Assembly: GCA_963545585.1 (NCBI GenBank)
Contig: CAUUKX010000127.1
Span: forward strand, 1 to 5,109
Length of the DNA stretch: 5,109 bases
DNA from: W11650 sp963545585
Lineage (GTDB): Bacteria > Bacillota > Clostridia > Lachnospirales > Vallitaleaceae
Direction of reading: 5' to 3'
Shown: in pieces, positions 1 through 5,109 of the stretch
Layout of the letters: each line of letters begins with the position of its first letter
How positions within the stretch are numbered: position 1 is the stretch's first letter
Notes under the pieces: generated by a model
What the model saw: the letters and a program-made list of their open reading frames with translations, nothing else
What the model was told of the DNA's origin: nothing
Database searches by the model: none
Translations under genes and position numbers: made by a program

Positions 1-65
1 TCTTGCATTTTTTGGATTTTGTTTGTTCGGGTTAAAAAAACGGGGAAACTCAAAAAAATTTACTA

Positions 66-94
66 TTTGCTTTTTTGCCCAAAAGCGTTATAAT
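66..94 (+). promoter_or_regulatory. Putative sigma-A type promoter of the GNAT-like/DUF1292 pair
   Basis: A perfect TATAAT -10 hexamer lies at 89-94. The best -35 is weak: TTTGCT at 66-71 with a 17-bp spacer, or TTGCTT at 67-72 with 16 bp. Two 7-nt A-tracts just upstream (34-40 and 52-58) could help RNA polymerase bind. Transcription would start near 101, giving a leader of about 36 nt before the ATG at 137. No operator-like dyad is visible. The -10 is convincing; the -35 is not. Confidence 0.55.
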
Positions 95-136
95 AGGAAT
101 GGTTATGTTTGTCAGCGGAAACGATTGGAGGAATGA

Positions 137-1267
137 ATGATTACGATTCAAGAAGTTGTGACCAAAGCGCAATGGCGAATCTTTGCAAGCTTTGCCAATC
201 AACTTTATAAAGAAAATCCCTATTATGTACCGGAACTGCCGGACGACGTGCTGGAAGCCTATTCTCCCGACAAAAATCCGGCTTATGATTTTTGCGAAAG
301 CATTTGCTTCTTAGCTTATGAAGGCTCTTACCCGGTCGGACGGATTGCCGGCATTATCAATCATAAAAGCAATGAAAAATGGAAGCAGCAGCATTGCCGC
401 TTTGCCCACCTTGATTTTTTAGATAATCCCGATATTTCGGCCGCTCTGGTTCAGGCCGTCAAGCAATGGGCAGCCGGCAAAGGCATGACCCACTTAAAGG
501 GACCCTTAGGCATGACGGATCTCGATCACCAGGGGATGCTGATTGAAGGCTTTGATGAATTGGATATGTTCATTACCATCTATAACGCACCCTATTATAT
601 CACCCATATGCAGCGCCTCGGCTTTGTCAAAGACGCCGACTGGATTGAACATCAGATTATGCTGCCGGAAACAGACGACCCCAGACTTGAGTTTATTCAC
701 AAGCTGGCTGCTAAAGTAGCAAAACGCCACGGTTTTAAGCTGCTGCATTTCCGCCGCAAAAAAAAGCTGGTCAAGGAATGGGGCAAAAAAATTTTTGAGC
801 TTTACAATTCCTCTTATGCTCCGCTTTACGGCGTAAGCAGCCTGACCGACCGGCAAGCGGATTATTATATCAAAACTTTCCTTAGTTTTGTTAATCCCAA
901 TTTTATCAAACTGGTCGTCAACGCTGATATGGAGCTGGTTGCGCTTGGGATTGCCCTGCCGTCTTTATCAAAGGCTCTGCAAAAATGCGGCGGCAAACTG
1001 TTTCCCTTCGGTGTTTTCTATCTGCTGGATGCAATTCGGCATAATGACATTTTAGACCTCTATTTGATTGGCGTTCAGCCGGAATATCAAAATACCGGTG
1101 TGAATTCTCTGCTGATGGATGCAATCTTAAAAGAATGTGAAAAGCGCCAGATTAAGATTGCCGAAACCGGGCCGACTTTAGAAAACAATTTAAAGATTCA
1201 AGCAATGTGGAAACATTTCGACAAACGCCAGCACCGGCGGCGGCGGGCTTGGATCAGTGAAATATAA
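137..1267 (+). CDS. GNAT-fold N-acyltransferase-like protein (YghO/BcerS-like family)
   Basis: This is a 376-aa cytoplasmic protein with no signal peptide or clear membrane segment. The start is set by GGAGG at 127-131, 5 nt before ATG 137; the overlapping ATG at 133 is in another frame and too close to that site. The N-terminal part (about 1-180) has hallmarks I associate with the YghO/BcerS-like family: PYYVPEL near 28-34, VGRIAGI near 67-73, GPLGMTDLDHQGMLIEGFDE at 122-141, and an aromatic YNAPYY stretch at 149-154. The C-terminal part (about 190-376) resembles a GNAT domain. Strand beta-4 and the acyl-CoA pyrophosphate loop fall at 309-325 (LYLIGVQPEYQNTGVN), where the usual Q/R-x-x-G-x-G/A ends in Asn323. 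The C-terminus is very basic (RQHRRRRAW, 364-372). The family includes E. coli YghO and, as I recall, the Caulobacter bacterial ceramide synthase; no sphingolipid gene is nearby, so the substrate is unknown. It probably forms an operon with the DUF1292 gene 24 bp downstream. Confidence 0.85.
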   Translation: MITIQEVVTKAQWRIFASFANQLYKENPYYVPELPDDVLEAYSPDKNPAYDFCESICFLAYEGSYPVGRIAGIINHKSNEKWKQQHCRFAHLDFLDNPDISAALVQAVKQWAAGKGMTHLKGPLGMTDLDHQGMLIEGFDELDMFITIYNAPYYITHMQRLGFVKDADWIEHQIMLPETDDPRLEFIHKLAAKVAKRHGFKLLHFRRKKKLVKEWGKKIFELYNSSYAPLYGVSSLTDRQADYYIKTFLSFVNPNFIKLVVNADMELVALGIALPSLSKALQKCGGKLFPFGVFYLLDAIRHNDILDLYLIGVQPEYQNTGVNSLLMDAILKECEKRQIKIAETGPTLENNLKIQAMWKHFDKRQHRRRRAWISEI

Positions 1268-1291
1268 ACCAAAATCAGAAAAGGAGTTTTC

Positions 1292-1720
1292 ATGTTAAAA
1301 TTATTTTGTTATTATGGTTGCTGTGAAAACGGCGGACGCTGCCATCATGCAGCCGACGGAGGCTGCGGCTGTGGACATTCCCACGGCGCAGGGGAACGGG
1401 AAGAGGAAATGGCTTGCGGCTGCGGCAGTTGCGGCTGCGAGGACGACTCTCACGGCTGCGGCGATGGATGCGGCTGCGGCTGCGGCGGACATCAGCAAGC
1501 GGTCTTAATCAGCTTTGATGACGGCACGGAATACGAGTGTCCGGTTTTATCCATTTTTGACGTCAATGAGCAGGAATACATTGCCCTGTATCATCCGGAG
1601 CGGCAAAAAGCCTTGCTGTATCGCTTCAAGGAAGATTCCGACGGTATTTTCTTAGAAAATATTGATGATGAAGAAGAGTTCCAATTTGTAGCCAAGGCTT
1701 TTCAAGGTTTGCAGGAATAA
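1292..1720 (+). CDS. Cys/Gly/His-rich N-terminus fused to a DUF1292 domain
   Basis: This 142-aa protein has two parts. Residues 1-67 hold 14 Cys and 6 His among many Gly, including CGCGSCGC at 42-49 and CGCGCGGH at 60-67, so metal binding is plausible. Residues about 71-137 match the DUF1292 (YrzB-like) pattern: a hydrophobic strand, then FDDGTEYECPVLSIFDV, EYIALYHPE, and an acidic ENIDDEEEFQFVAKAF tail. DUF1292 proteins are small Firmicutes proteins of unknown function. AAGGAG at 1281-1286 lies 5 nt before ATG 1292, supporting this start. An internal Met40 (codon at 1409) would give a 103-aa form nearer the usual family size, but a purine-rich stretch only 2 nt away makes it a poor initiation site. 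The gene is 24 bp after the GNAT-like gene, with no terminator between them. The Cys-rich part is encoded by repeated TGC GGC codons and is GC-richer than the rest. Function unknown; metal storage, delivery or redox sensing are guesses. Confidence 0.85.
   Translation: MLKLFCYYGCCENGGRCHHAADGGCGCGHSHGAGEREEEMACGCGSCGCEDDSHGCGDGCGCGCGGHQQAVLISFDDGTEYECPVLSIFDVNEQEYIALYHPERQKALLYRFKEDSDGIFLENIDDEEEFQFVAKAFQGLQE
1364..1486 (+). repeat. In-frame TGCGGC (Cys-Gly) hexamer repeats
   Basis: Eight copies of TGCGGC start at 1364, 1415, 1421, 1430, 1457, 1469, 1475 and 1481. All are in the reading frame of the DUF1292 gene and encode Cys-Gly. Three are head-to-tail at 1469-1486 and two at 1415-1426. They account for the alanine-rich open frames seen in other frames here, and they are a likely site of slippage that changes length between strains. 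Confidence 0.85.
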
Positions 1721-1829
1721 CGCAAGTAAAAAGAGGCTGTTGCAAAATACAAATTTTCACAAGACAAGGATTTTTCCTAAATCTTGTAAAAATCTTAAAA
1801 TGCAACAGCCTCTTTTCTTATTTAACGCA
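1718..1829. repeat. 7-bp direct repeat TAACGCA flanking the inverted-repeat element
   Basis: TAACGCA occurs at 1718-1724, overlapping the DUF1292 stop codon, and again at 1823-1829. The copies sit 4 nt and 6 nt outside the perfect inverted arms at 1729-1816. This could be a target-site duplication left by insertion of a small element just after the stop codon, but a short repeat can also arise by chance. Confidence 0.25.
1729..1816. terminator. Bidirectional terminator between convergent genes; MITE-like inverted repeat
   Basis: The 16-nt arm AAAAGAGGCTGTTGCA (1729-1744) pairs perfectly with its reverse complement at 1801-1816. The 56-nt interior folds further: 1753-1764 pairs with 1782-1793 (11 of 12), and AGGA (1767-1770) pairs with TCCT (1775-1778) around TTTT. 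Read leftward, for the pyrE operon, the stem is followed by five T residues. Read rightward, for the DUF1292 gene, it is followed by TTTTCTTATTT. The position between two convergent transcripts fits a shared terminator. The interior is much longer than a usual terminator loop, and the arm resembles insertion-sequence ends with a CTGTTGCAAA core, so the element may derive from a transposon. Confidence 0.75.
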
Positions 1830-1855
1830 CTGTCGGCGCATATTTTTATTTTTTC

Positions 1856-2482
1856 TCAGTCCATCCACGACATATCGCTTGGATTTTTTTGAAACTTTTG
1901 CAGCTTGCGCAGCGAACTTTCCTCGATATAATTTTCCTCAATCGCCGCTTCTACCAGCTCCTCATAATTACTGAGCGTATAATATGGCACACCGGCCTCG
2001 GCGAAGGCCTGCTTCGCTTTCTCTAAACTGTAGGTAAAAATAGCCACCAGCCCCAGCACCTCGCAGCCTGCTTCTCTGGCTGCTTCCACTGCCTGTAAGG
2101 ACGAACCGCCGGTTGAGATCAAGTCCTCAACTACAACCACCTTCATGCCCGGATAATAATAGCCTTCTATTTGTTTGCCCTTGCCATGCTCCTTGGCCTT
2201 GGAGCGGATATAGCCGGTCGGCAGCCCCATTTCCCAAGCACAAATCGAAGCATGCGGAATCCCGGCCGTGGCCGTTCCCATCAGCGATTCACACTCCGGA
2301 AACTTTTCTTTGATGATCCGAACCATTTCCCGGATAACAGCCGCTCTTTCCTCAATATAGGAAAGCACCAGCCGATTGTCGCAGTAAATCGGTGATTTGA
2401 TTCCGGATGCCCAAGTAAAGGGCTGTTCCGGTGACAAGCTGACTGCTTTGATCTTTAACAGGTTTTTAGCAATTTCTTTCAT
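1856..2482 (-). CDS. pyrE: Orotate phosphoribosyltransferase
   Basis: This enzyme transfers a phosphoribosyl group from PRPP to orotate, giving orotidine 5'-phosphate (OMP) and pyrophosphate; it is the fifth step of de novo UMP synthesis, in the cytosol. The 208-aa length is normal for the family. The substrate region FTWASGIKSPIYCDNR is at 22-37. The mobile catalytic loop, rich in Lys and His (RSKAKEHGKGKQIEG), is at 93-107. The PRPP-binding signature VVVVEDLISTGGS is at 115-127, with the Glu-Asp pair at 119-120. Type I PRTases of this kind act as dimers that share the loop. The start follows AGGAG at 2489-2493 with a 6-nt spacer; this site lies inside the last codons of pyrF, whose stop is one nucleotide upstream, so translation is probably coupled. 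No pyrD or pyrK follows; the operon ends at the inverted repeat 40 nt downstream. Confidence 0.96.
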   Translation of the reverse strand: MKEIAKNLLKIKAVSLSPEQPFTWASGIKSPIYCDNRLVLSYIEERAAVIREMVRIIKEKFPECESLMGTATAGIPHASICAWEMGLPTGYIRSKAKEHGKGKQIEGYYYPGMKVVVVEDLISTGGSSLQAVEAAREAGCEVLGLVAIFTYSLEKAKQAFAEAGVPYYTLSNYEELVEAAIEENYIEESSLRKLQKFQKNPSDMSWMD

Positions 2483-2483
2483 C

Positions 2484-3197
2484 TTATTCTCCTAAAAAGT
2501 CCTTTTTAATTTGCCGGTACGCTGCGACCGGATCATCTGCTTTTGTAATCGGCCGCCCAACCACGATATAATCTGAACCAAGCTCTCTGGCTATTTGCGG
2601 CGTTACTACCCGAGCCTGATCACCGGCCTCGGCATCTGCCGGCCGGATACCCGGTGTAACCGTGATAAAGTCTTCCCCTAAGCTGTCCTTAATTCGCCGT
2701 ACTTCCAATGCCGAACAAACCACTCCGTCCAAACCGCTGTTTTTTACATTTTGGGCATAGGCTAAAACCGTATCCTCCATTTTGGTCGTAATCAGCAGTT
2801 CCTGCCGCAGCATATCGGCGCTGGTCGAGGTCAACTGAGTAACCGCAATCAAAAGCGGTTTGTTTGCCGCCGAATCCGCCTTTACCGCCTCGGCCGCTGC
2901 CTGCATCATCTTACTGCCGCCGCCGGCATGCAGATTCATAATATCCGCTCCCAAATTTAAGCAGGACTTCGTTGCTCCGGCCACTGTATTGGGAATATCA
3001 TGAAACTTCAAATCCAAAAATACCTTATGCCCCTGCCGCTTGATCGTTTCCACAATCGACGGCCCGGCTGCGTAAAAAAGCTCCATCCCTATCTTTACAA
3101 AAATCGGCTGGTCAAACTTCTCAGTAAAGGCAAGCGCCTGCTGAGCACCGGGAAAATCCAGCGCTACAATTACATCTTTTGCATTGATTTGATTCAT
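2484..3197 (-). CDS. pyrF: Orotidine-5'-phosphate decarboxylase
   Basis: This enzyme decarboxylates OMP to UMP, the last step of de novo pyrimidine synthesis. The 237-aa length fits the Bacillus-type PyrF subgroup. Visible active-site elements, on a TIM barrel: Asp14 in VALDFP (11-16), Lys35 in VKIGMELF, the catalytic Asp-Lys-Asp set in FLDLKFHDIPNTV (60-72; D62, K64, D67), the TPGIRP phosphate-side loop at 181-186, and VVGRPIT at 212-218 with Arg215 for the substrate phosphate. The start is supported by AAGGA at 3204-3208 with a 6-nt spacer. Its stop is one nucleotide before the pyrE ATG, so PyrF and PyrE act on consecutive intermediates from one message. It follows pgi by 90 bp with no visible terminator, so read-through from pgi is likely, though an internal promoter is possible. 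Confidence 0.96.
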   Translation of the reverse strand: MNQINAKDVIVALDFPGAQQALAFTEKFDQPIFVKIGMELFYAAGPSIVETIKRQGHKVFLDLKFHDIPNTVAGATKSCLNLGADIMNLHAGGGSKMMQAAAEAVKADSAANKPLLIAVTQLTSTSADMLRQELLITTKMEDTVLAYAQNVKNSGLDGVVCSALEVRRIKDSLGEDFITVTPGIRPADAEAGDQARVVTPQIARELGSDYIVVGRPITKADDPVAAYRQIKKDFLGE

Positions 3198-3287
3198 TGC
3201 AGTTCCTTCCTATTAAAATATGGATGCCTGATAAATCCTTGCGCGGAATGCCGGCATTGGATTTCCATCCTTTTAACCCTTGTATCC
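3198..3287 (-). promoter_or_regulatory. pgi-pyrF spacer with AAGGAT repeats and a perfect palindrome
   Basis: This 90-nt gap carries three copies of AAGGAT on the minus strand (3235-3240, 3267-3272, 3284-3289), with a fourth at 3292-3297 in the last pgi codons. It also has the 12-bp perfect palindrome AATGCCGGCATT at 3247-3258. The palindrome could form a short hairpin or a dimer-binding site. There is no T-tract that would make it a terminator, and I do not see the PyrR-type RNA motif found in Bacillus pyr leaders. The regulatory role is a guess based on position. Confidence 0.3.
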
Positions 3288-4625
3288 TTATATCCTTTTT
3301 TCCAGTTCAGCCTTTAGATCTTCATAGCCTTTTTTGCCTAAGAGTGCAAACATATTTTTCTTATAAGCCTCTACACCCGGCTGGTCAAACGGATTGACTC
3401 CCAGCAAATAGCCACTGACAGCGCAGGCTTTTTCAAAGAAATAAATCAACTGGCCCAAATGAAAAGCATCTAATTTTTCAACATGAATCAGCAGATTTGG
3501 CGTACCACCGTCCAAATGCGCCAGTAACGTTCCTTCAAAAGCCTTTTCATTGACAAAGTGGAAACCCTGACCGCTCAAATAATTAAGGCCGTCCAAATCC
3601 TCCGCTTCCCGGCCAATCGTCATATCGGCTGCACTGTTTTCAATATGAATGACGGTTTCAAACAAATCACGCCGTCCTTCCTGAATGTATTGACCCATCG
3701 AATGCAAATCCGTGGAAAAATGTACCGCCGCCGGGAAAATACCCTTGTGGTCTTTCCCCTCGGACTCACCGTAAAGCTGTTTCCACCACTCAGCAAAGAA
3801 AAACAGCACTGGCTCATAATCCACCAAGATTTCCGTGGTCTTGCCTTGATTGTATAAAATATTCCGAGCCGCTGCATATTGATAGCACATATTTTTAGAA
3901 AAGTCCGCATTGTCGTATTCGGTCTGACCGGCCTGTGCGCCCTGCATCAGCTCATCAATGTCAATACCGCTGACAGCAATCGGCAAAAGCCCTACCGCCG
4001 TTAAGACCGAATACCGGCCGCCGATATCATCGGCGATGACAAAGGTTTCATAGCCTTCCTGATCGGCTAAACCGCGCAGCGCTCCTCTAACTTTATCGGT
4101 GGTTGCAAAAATCCGGCTGGCGGCTTCCTGCTTGCCGTATTTTTCTTCCATCCAGTTTTTCAGCACCCGAAACGCAATCGCCGGCTCAGTGGTTGTGCCC
4201 GACTTCGAGATTACATTTAAGCAAACTTCTTTGCCCTCCAAAAAATCAACCAGCTGCTTTAAATAACTGCCGCTGATATTATTGCCAGCATAAACAATCT
4301 GCGGTGTCCGGCGTTTTTCTTGGGACTGCCAGTTATAAAAATAATTATTCAGCGCATCAATCACCGCCTTAGCACCCAGATAAGAACCGCCGATGCCGAT
4401 TACCACCAGCACATCCGCTTTTTCCTGAATTTTCCGGGCAGCCTGCTTAATTCTGGCAAACTCTTCCTTGTCATAATCGGTCGGCAAGTTCAGCCAACCT
4501 AAAAAATCATTGCCTGCTCCGCTCCGCTCGGACAGCTCCGTATGTGTCGCCATAGTCAGTGCCTGCATCCTGCCCAACTCGCCTGCGTCAATTCCGCTTT
4601 TGGAATAGTCAAACCGTATTGCCAT
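3288..4625 (-). CDS. pgi: Glucose-6-phosphate isomerase
   Basis: This enzyme interconverts glucose-6-phosphate and fructose-6-phosphate in glycolysis and gluconeogenesis, in the cytosol. The protein has 445 aa from the preferred start, the usual Firmicutes size. Numbering from the upstream Met, the double SIS fold shows GIGGSYLG at 78-85 and the phosphate-binding SKSGTTTE at 141-148. Signature DIGGRYSVLTAVGL is at 201-214. The catalytic Glu is in ESEGK (E290), the ring-opening His is in DLHSMGQ (H309), and the C-terminal signature GYLLGVNPFDQPGVEAYK at 406-423 carries the catalytic Lys423. Two ATG codons are adjacent (4628 and 4625). AGGAGG at 4631-4636 lies 2 nt from the first and 5 nt from the second, so I prefer 4625. 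It follows rnpB by about 155 nt and precedes pyrFE, with no clear terminator on that side. No truncation or missing key residue is seen. Confidence 0.96.
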   Translation of the reverse strand: MAIRFDYSKSGIDAGELGRMQALTMATHTELSERSGAGNDFLGWLNLPTDYDKEEFARIKQAARKIQEKADVLVVIGIGGSYLGAKAVIDALNNYFYNWQSQEKRRTPQIVYAGNNISGSYLKQLVDFLEGKEVCLNVISKSGTTTEPAIAFRVLKNWMEEKYGKQEAASRIFATTDKVRGALRGLADQEGYETFVIADDIGGRYSVLTAVGLLPIAVSGIDIDELMQGAQAGQTEYDNADFSKNMCYQYAAARNILYNQGKTTEILVDYEPVLFFFAEWWKQLYGESEGKDHKGIFPAAVHFSTDLHSMGQYIQEGRRDLFETVIHIENSAADMTIGREAEDLDGLNYLSGQGFHFVNEKAFEGTLLAHLDGGTPNLLIHVEKLDAFHLGQLIYFFEKACAVSGYLLGVNPFDQPGVEAYKKNMFALLGKKGYEDLKAELEKRI

Positions 4626-4630
4626 CATTT

Positions 4631-4636
4631 CCTCCT
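4631..4636 (-). promoter_or_regulatory. pgi ribosome binding site that decides between two ATGs
   Basis: A perfect AGGAGG on the minus strand is followed by AA-ATG-ATG. The 2-nt gap to the first ATG is too short for efficient initiation; the 5-nt gap to the second is normal. This favours a Pgi starting MAIRFDYSK rather than MMAIRFDYSK. Confidence 0.75.
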
Positions 4637-4780
4637 CTTTGCTTTTTGCTGATTATTAACTCAACTCTGTCAAAATACTTTGCCTTTGCCGCCATCATGC
4701 GCAGCTTTCCTTATAAATCTTCGCTTTCTGTCATTTCCAATCCACACCAAACTTATTTCTCAAAACTTTTTCTATTTTTA

Positions 4781-5109
4781 ATATGAGCAGGCAGATAAGC
4801 CGAGTTCTGTCGTGAACGATCATCTATCTGGCTTTACCGTTGCCGGTAAAATCTAGCGACCTACCTAAACCTCGCGGGCAGCTTATGGTTTGCTTTGGTC
4901 TTGCTCCGAGTGGGGTTTACATATGCCCTCGCTGTTGCCAGAGAGGCGGTAAGCTCTTACCTTACCTTTCCACCCTTACCTTACTTTGTGTAAGGCGGTT
5001 TATTTCTGTTGCACTATCCTTGGAGTCGCCTCCACCGGACGTTATCCGGCACTCTTGCCCTGTGGAGCTCGGACTTTCCTCACCGAAAAATGGTGCGATC
5101 GTTTTGCCT
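4781..5109 (-). ncRNA. rnpB: RNase P RNA, type A, 5' end just cut by the window
   Basis: This is the catalytic RNA of ribonuclease P, which removes 5' leaders from tRNA precursors. On the minus strand the universal blocks appear in order: GAGGAAAGTCCGAGCTCCA (complement near 5064-5082), AGTGCAACAGAAA, AGGGTGGAAAGGT, GGTAAGAGC, and ACAGAACTCGGCTTAT near the 3' end. Helices can be checked: P2 pairs 5097-5103 with 4815-4821 (AACGATC/GATCGTT), and the P4 core pairs 5068-5072 with 4800-4804 (CCGAG/CTCGG). The P4 core is a compensated change from the CCGGG/CCCGG of E. coli. P1 begins with AGGC at the window edge (5106-5109) against 4789-4792; the rest of its 5' strand, only some 4-8 nt, lies beyond the window. 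The AGGTAGG loop expected to bind the tRNA CCA end has its GGT at 4863-4865. The 3' end is placed where P1 ends, within a few nt. No strong terminator follows. Confidence 0.97.

Noticed and set aside
1..65. Upstream gene tail or terminator at the left edge
   Set aside because: The stretch is AT-rich with A- and T-tracts but has no convincing hairpin or coding frame.
506..1124. Minus-strand open frames of 116 and 68 aa opposite the GNAT-like gene
   Set aside because: There is no family resemblance and no good ribosome site, and the opposite strand carries a long conserved protein.
1301..1508. Alanine-rich open frames on both strands across the Cys-rich region
   Set aside because: They are by-products of the TGCGGC repeats read in other frames, have no matching ribosome sites, and lie inside the well-supported DUF1292 gene.
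3198..3287. PyrR attenuator or uracil riboswitch before pyrF
   Set aside because: I see neither the conserved PyrR-binding loop sequence nor a terminator/antiterminator pair with a T-tract.
3000..3397. Plus-strand open frames across pyrF, the gap and the pgi end
   Set aside because: They run antisense to two clear enzyme genes, and their sequences show no recognisable domain.
4652..4673. TTGACA on the minus strand upstream of pgi as a -35 box
   Set aside because: The only -10-like sequence after it (AATAAT) is about 10 nt away, far short of 16-18, and nothing suitable lies at the right distance. The pgi promoter remains unplaced.
1..5109. CRISPR array, tRNA gene, phage or toxin-antitoxin module
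   Set aside because: No regularly spaced repeats, tRNA-like cloverleaf or matching protein families were seen on either strand.

Overview
The window reads as a stretch of a low-to-mid GC Firmicutes chromosome, most likely a clostridial (Clostridia-type) anaerobe. The reasons are strong AGGAGG-type ribosome sites, a Firmicutes-length Pgi (about 445 aa), a Bacillus-type PyrF, a DUF1292 protein, and a type-A RNase P RNA. The genus cannot be fixed from the sequence alone.

Layout. Positions 1-136 are an AT-rich leader with a TATAAT promoter. Two plus-strand genes follow, 24 bp apart: a 376-aa GNAT-fold protein of the YghO/BcerS-like type (137-1267) and a 142-aa protein that joins a Cys/Gly/His-rich N-terminus to a DUF1292 domain (1292-1720). 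They converge on a minus-strand block. Between the two blocks, at 1729-1816, lies an 88-nt element with perfect 16-bp inverted arms. It can end transcription from both sides and also looks like a small inverted-repeat (MITE-like) element.

The minus-strand block, in transcription order from the right edge, is rnpB (RNase P RNA, lacking only a few 5' nucleotides because the window ends), pgi (glucose-6-phosphate isomerase), pyrF (orotidine-5'-phosphate decarboxylase) and pyrE (orotate phosphoribosyltransferase). PyrE and PyrF catalyse the last two steps of de novo UMP synthesis and are separated by one nucleotide, so they are almost certainly co-translated. Pgi sits 90 bp upstream of pyrF with no visible terminator between them. 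It interconverts glucose-6-P and fructose-6-P and so feeds the pentose-phosphate route to PRPP, the co-substrate of PyrE. That metabolic link is an inference, not something the sequence shows.

The window is mostly housekeeping. I found no convincing new system, CRISPR array, tRNA, phage or toxin-antitoxin module. The items most worth a second look are the Cys-rich DUF1292 fusion, the MITE-like convergent terminator with a possible 7-bp target duplication, the GNAT-like protein of unknown substrate, and the repeat-bearing pgi-pyrF gap.
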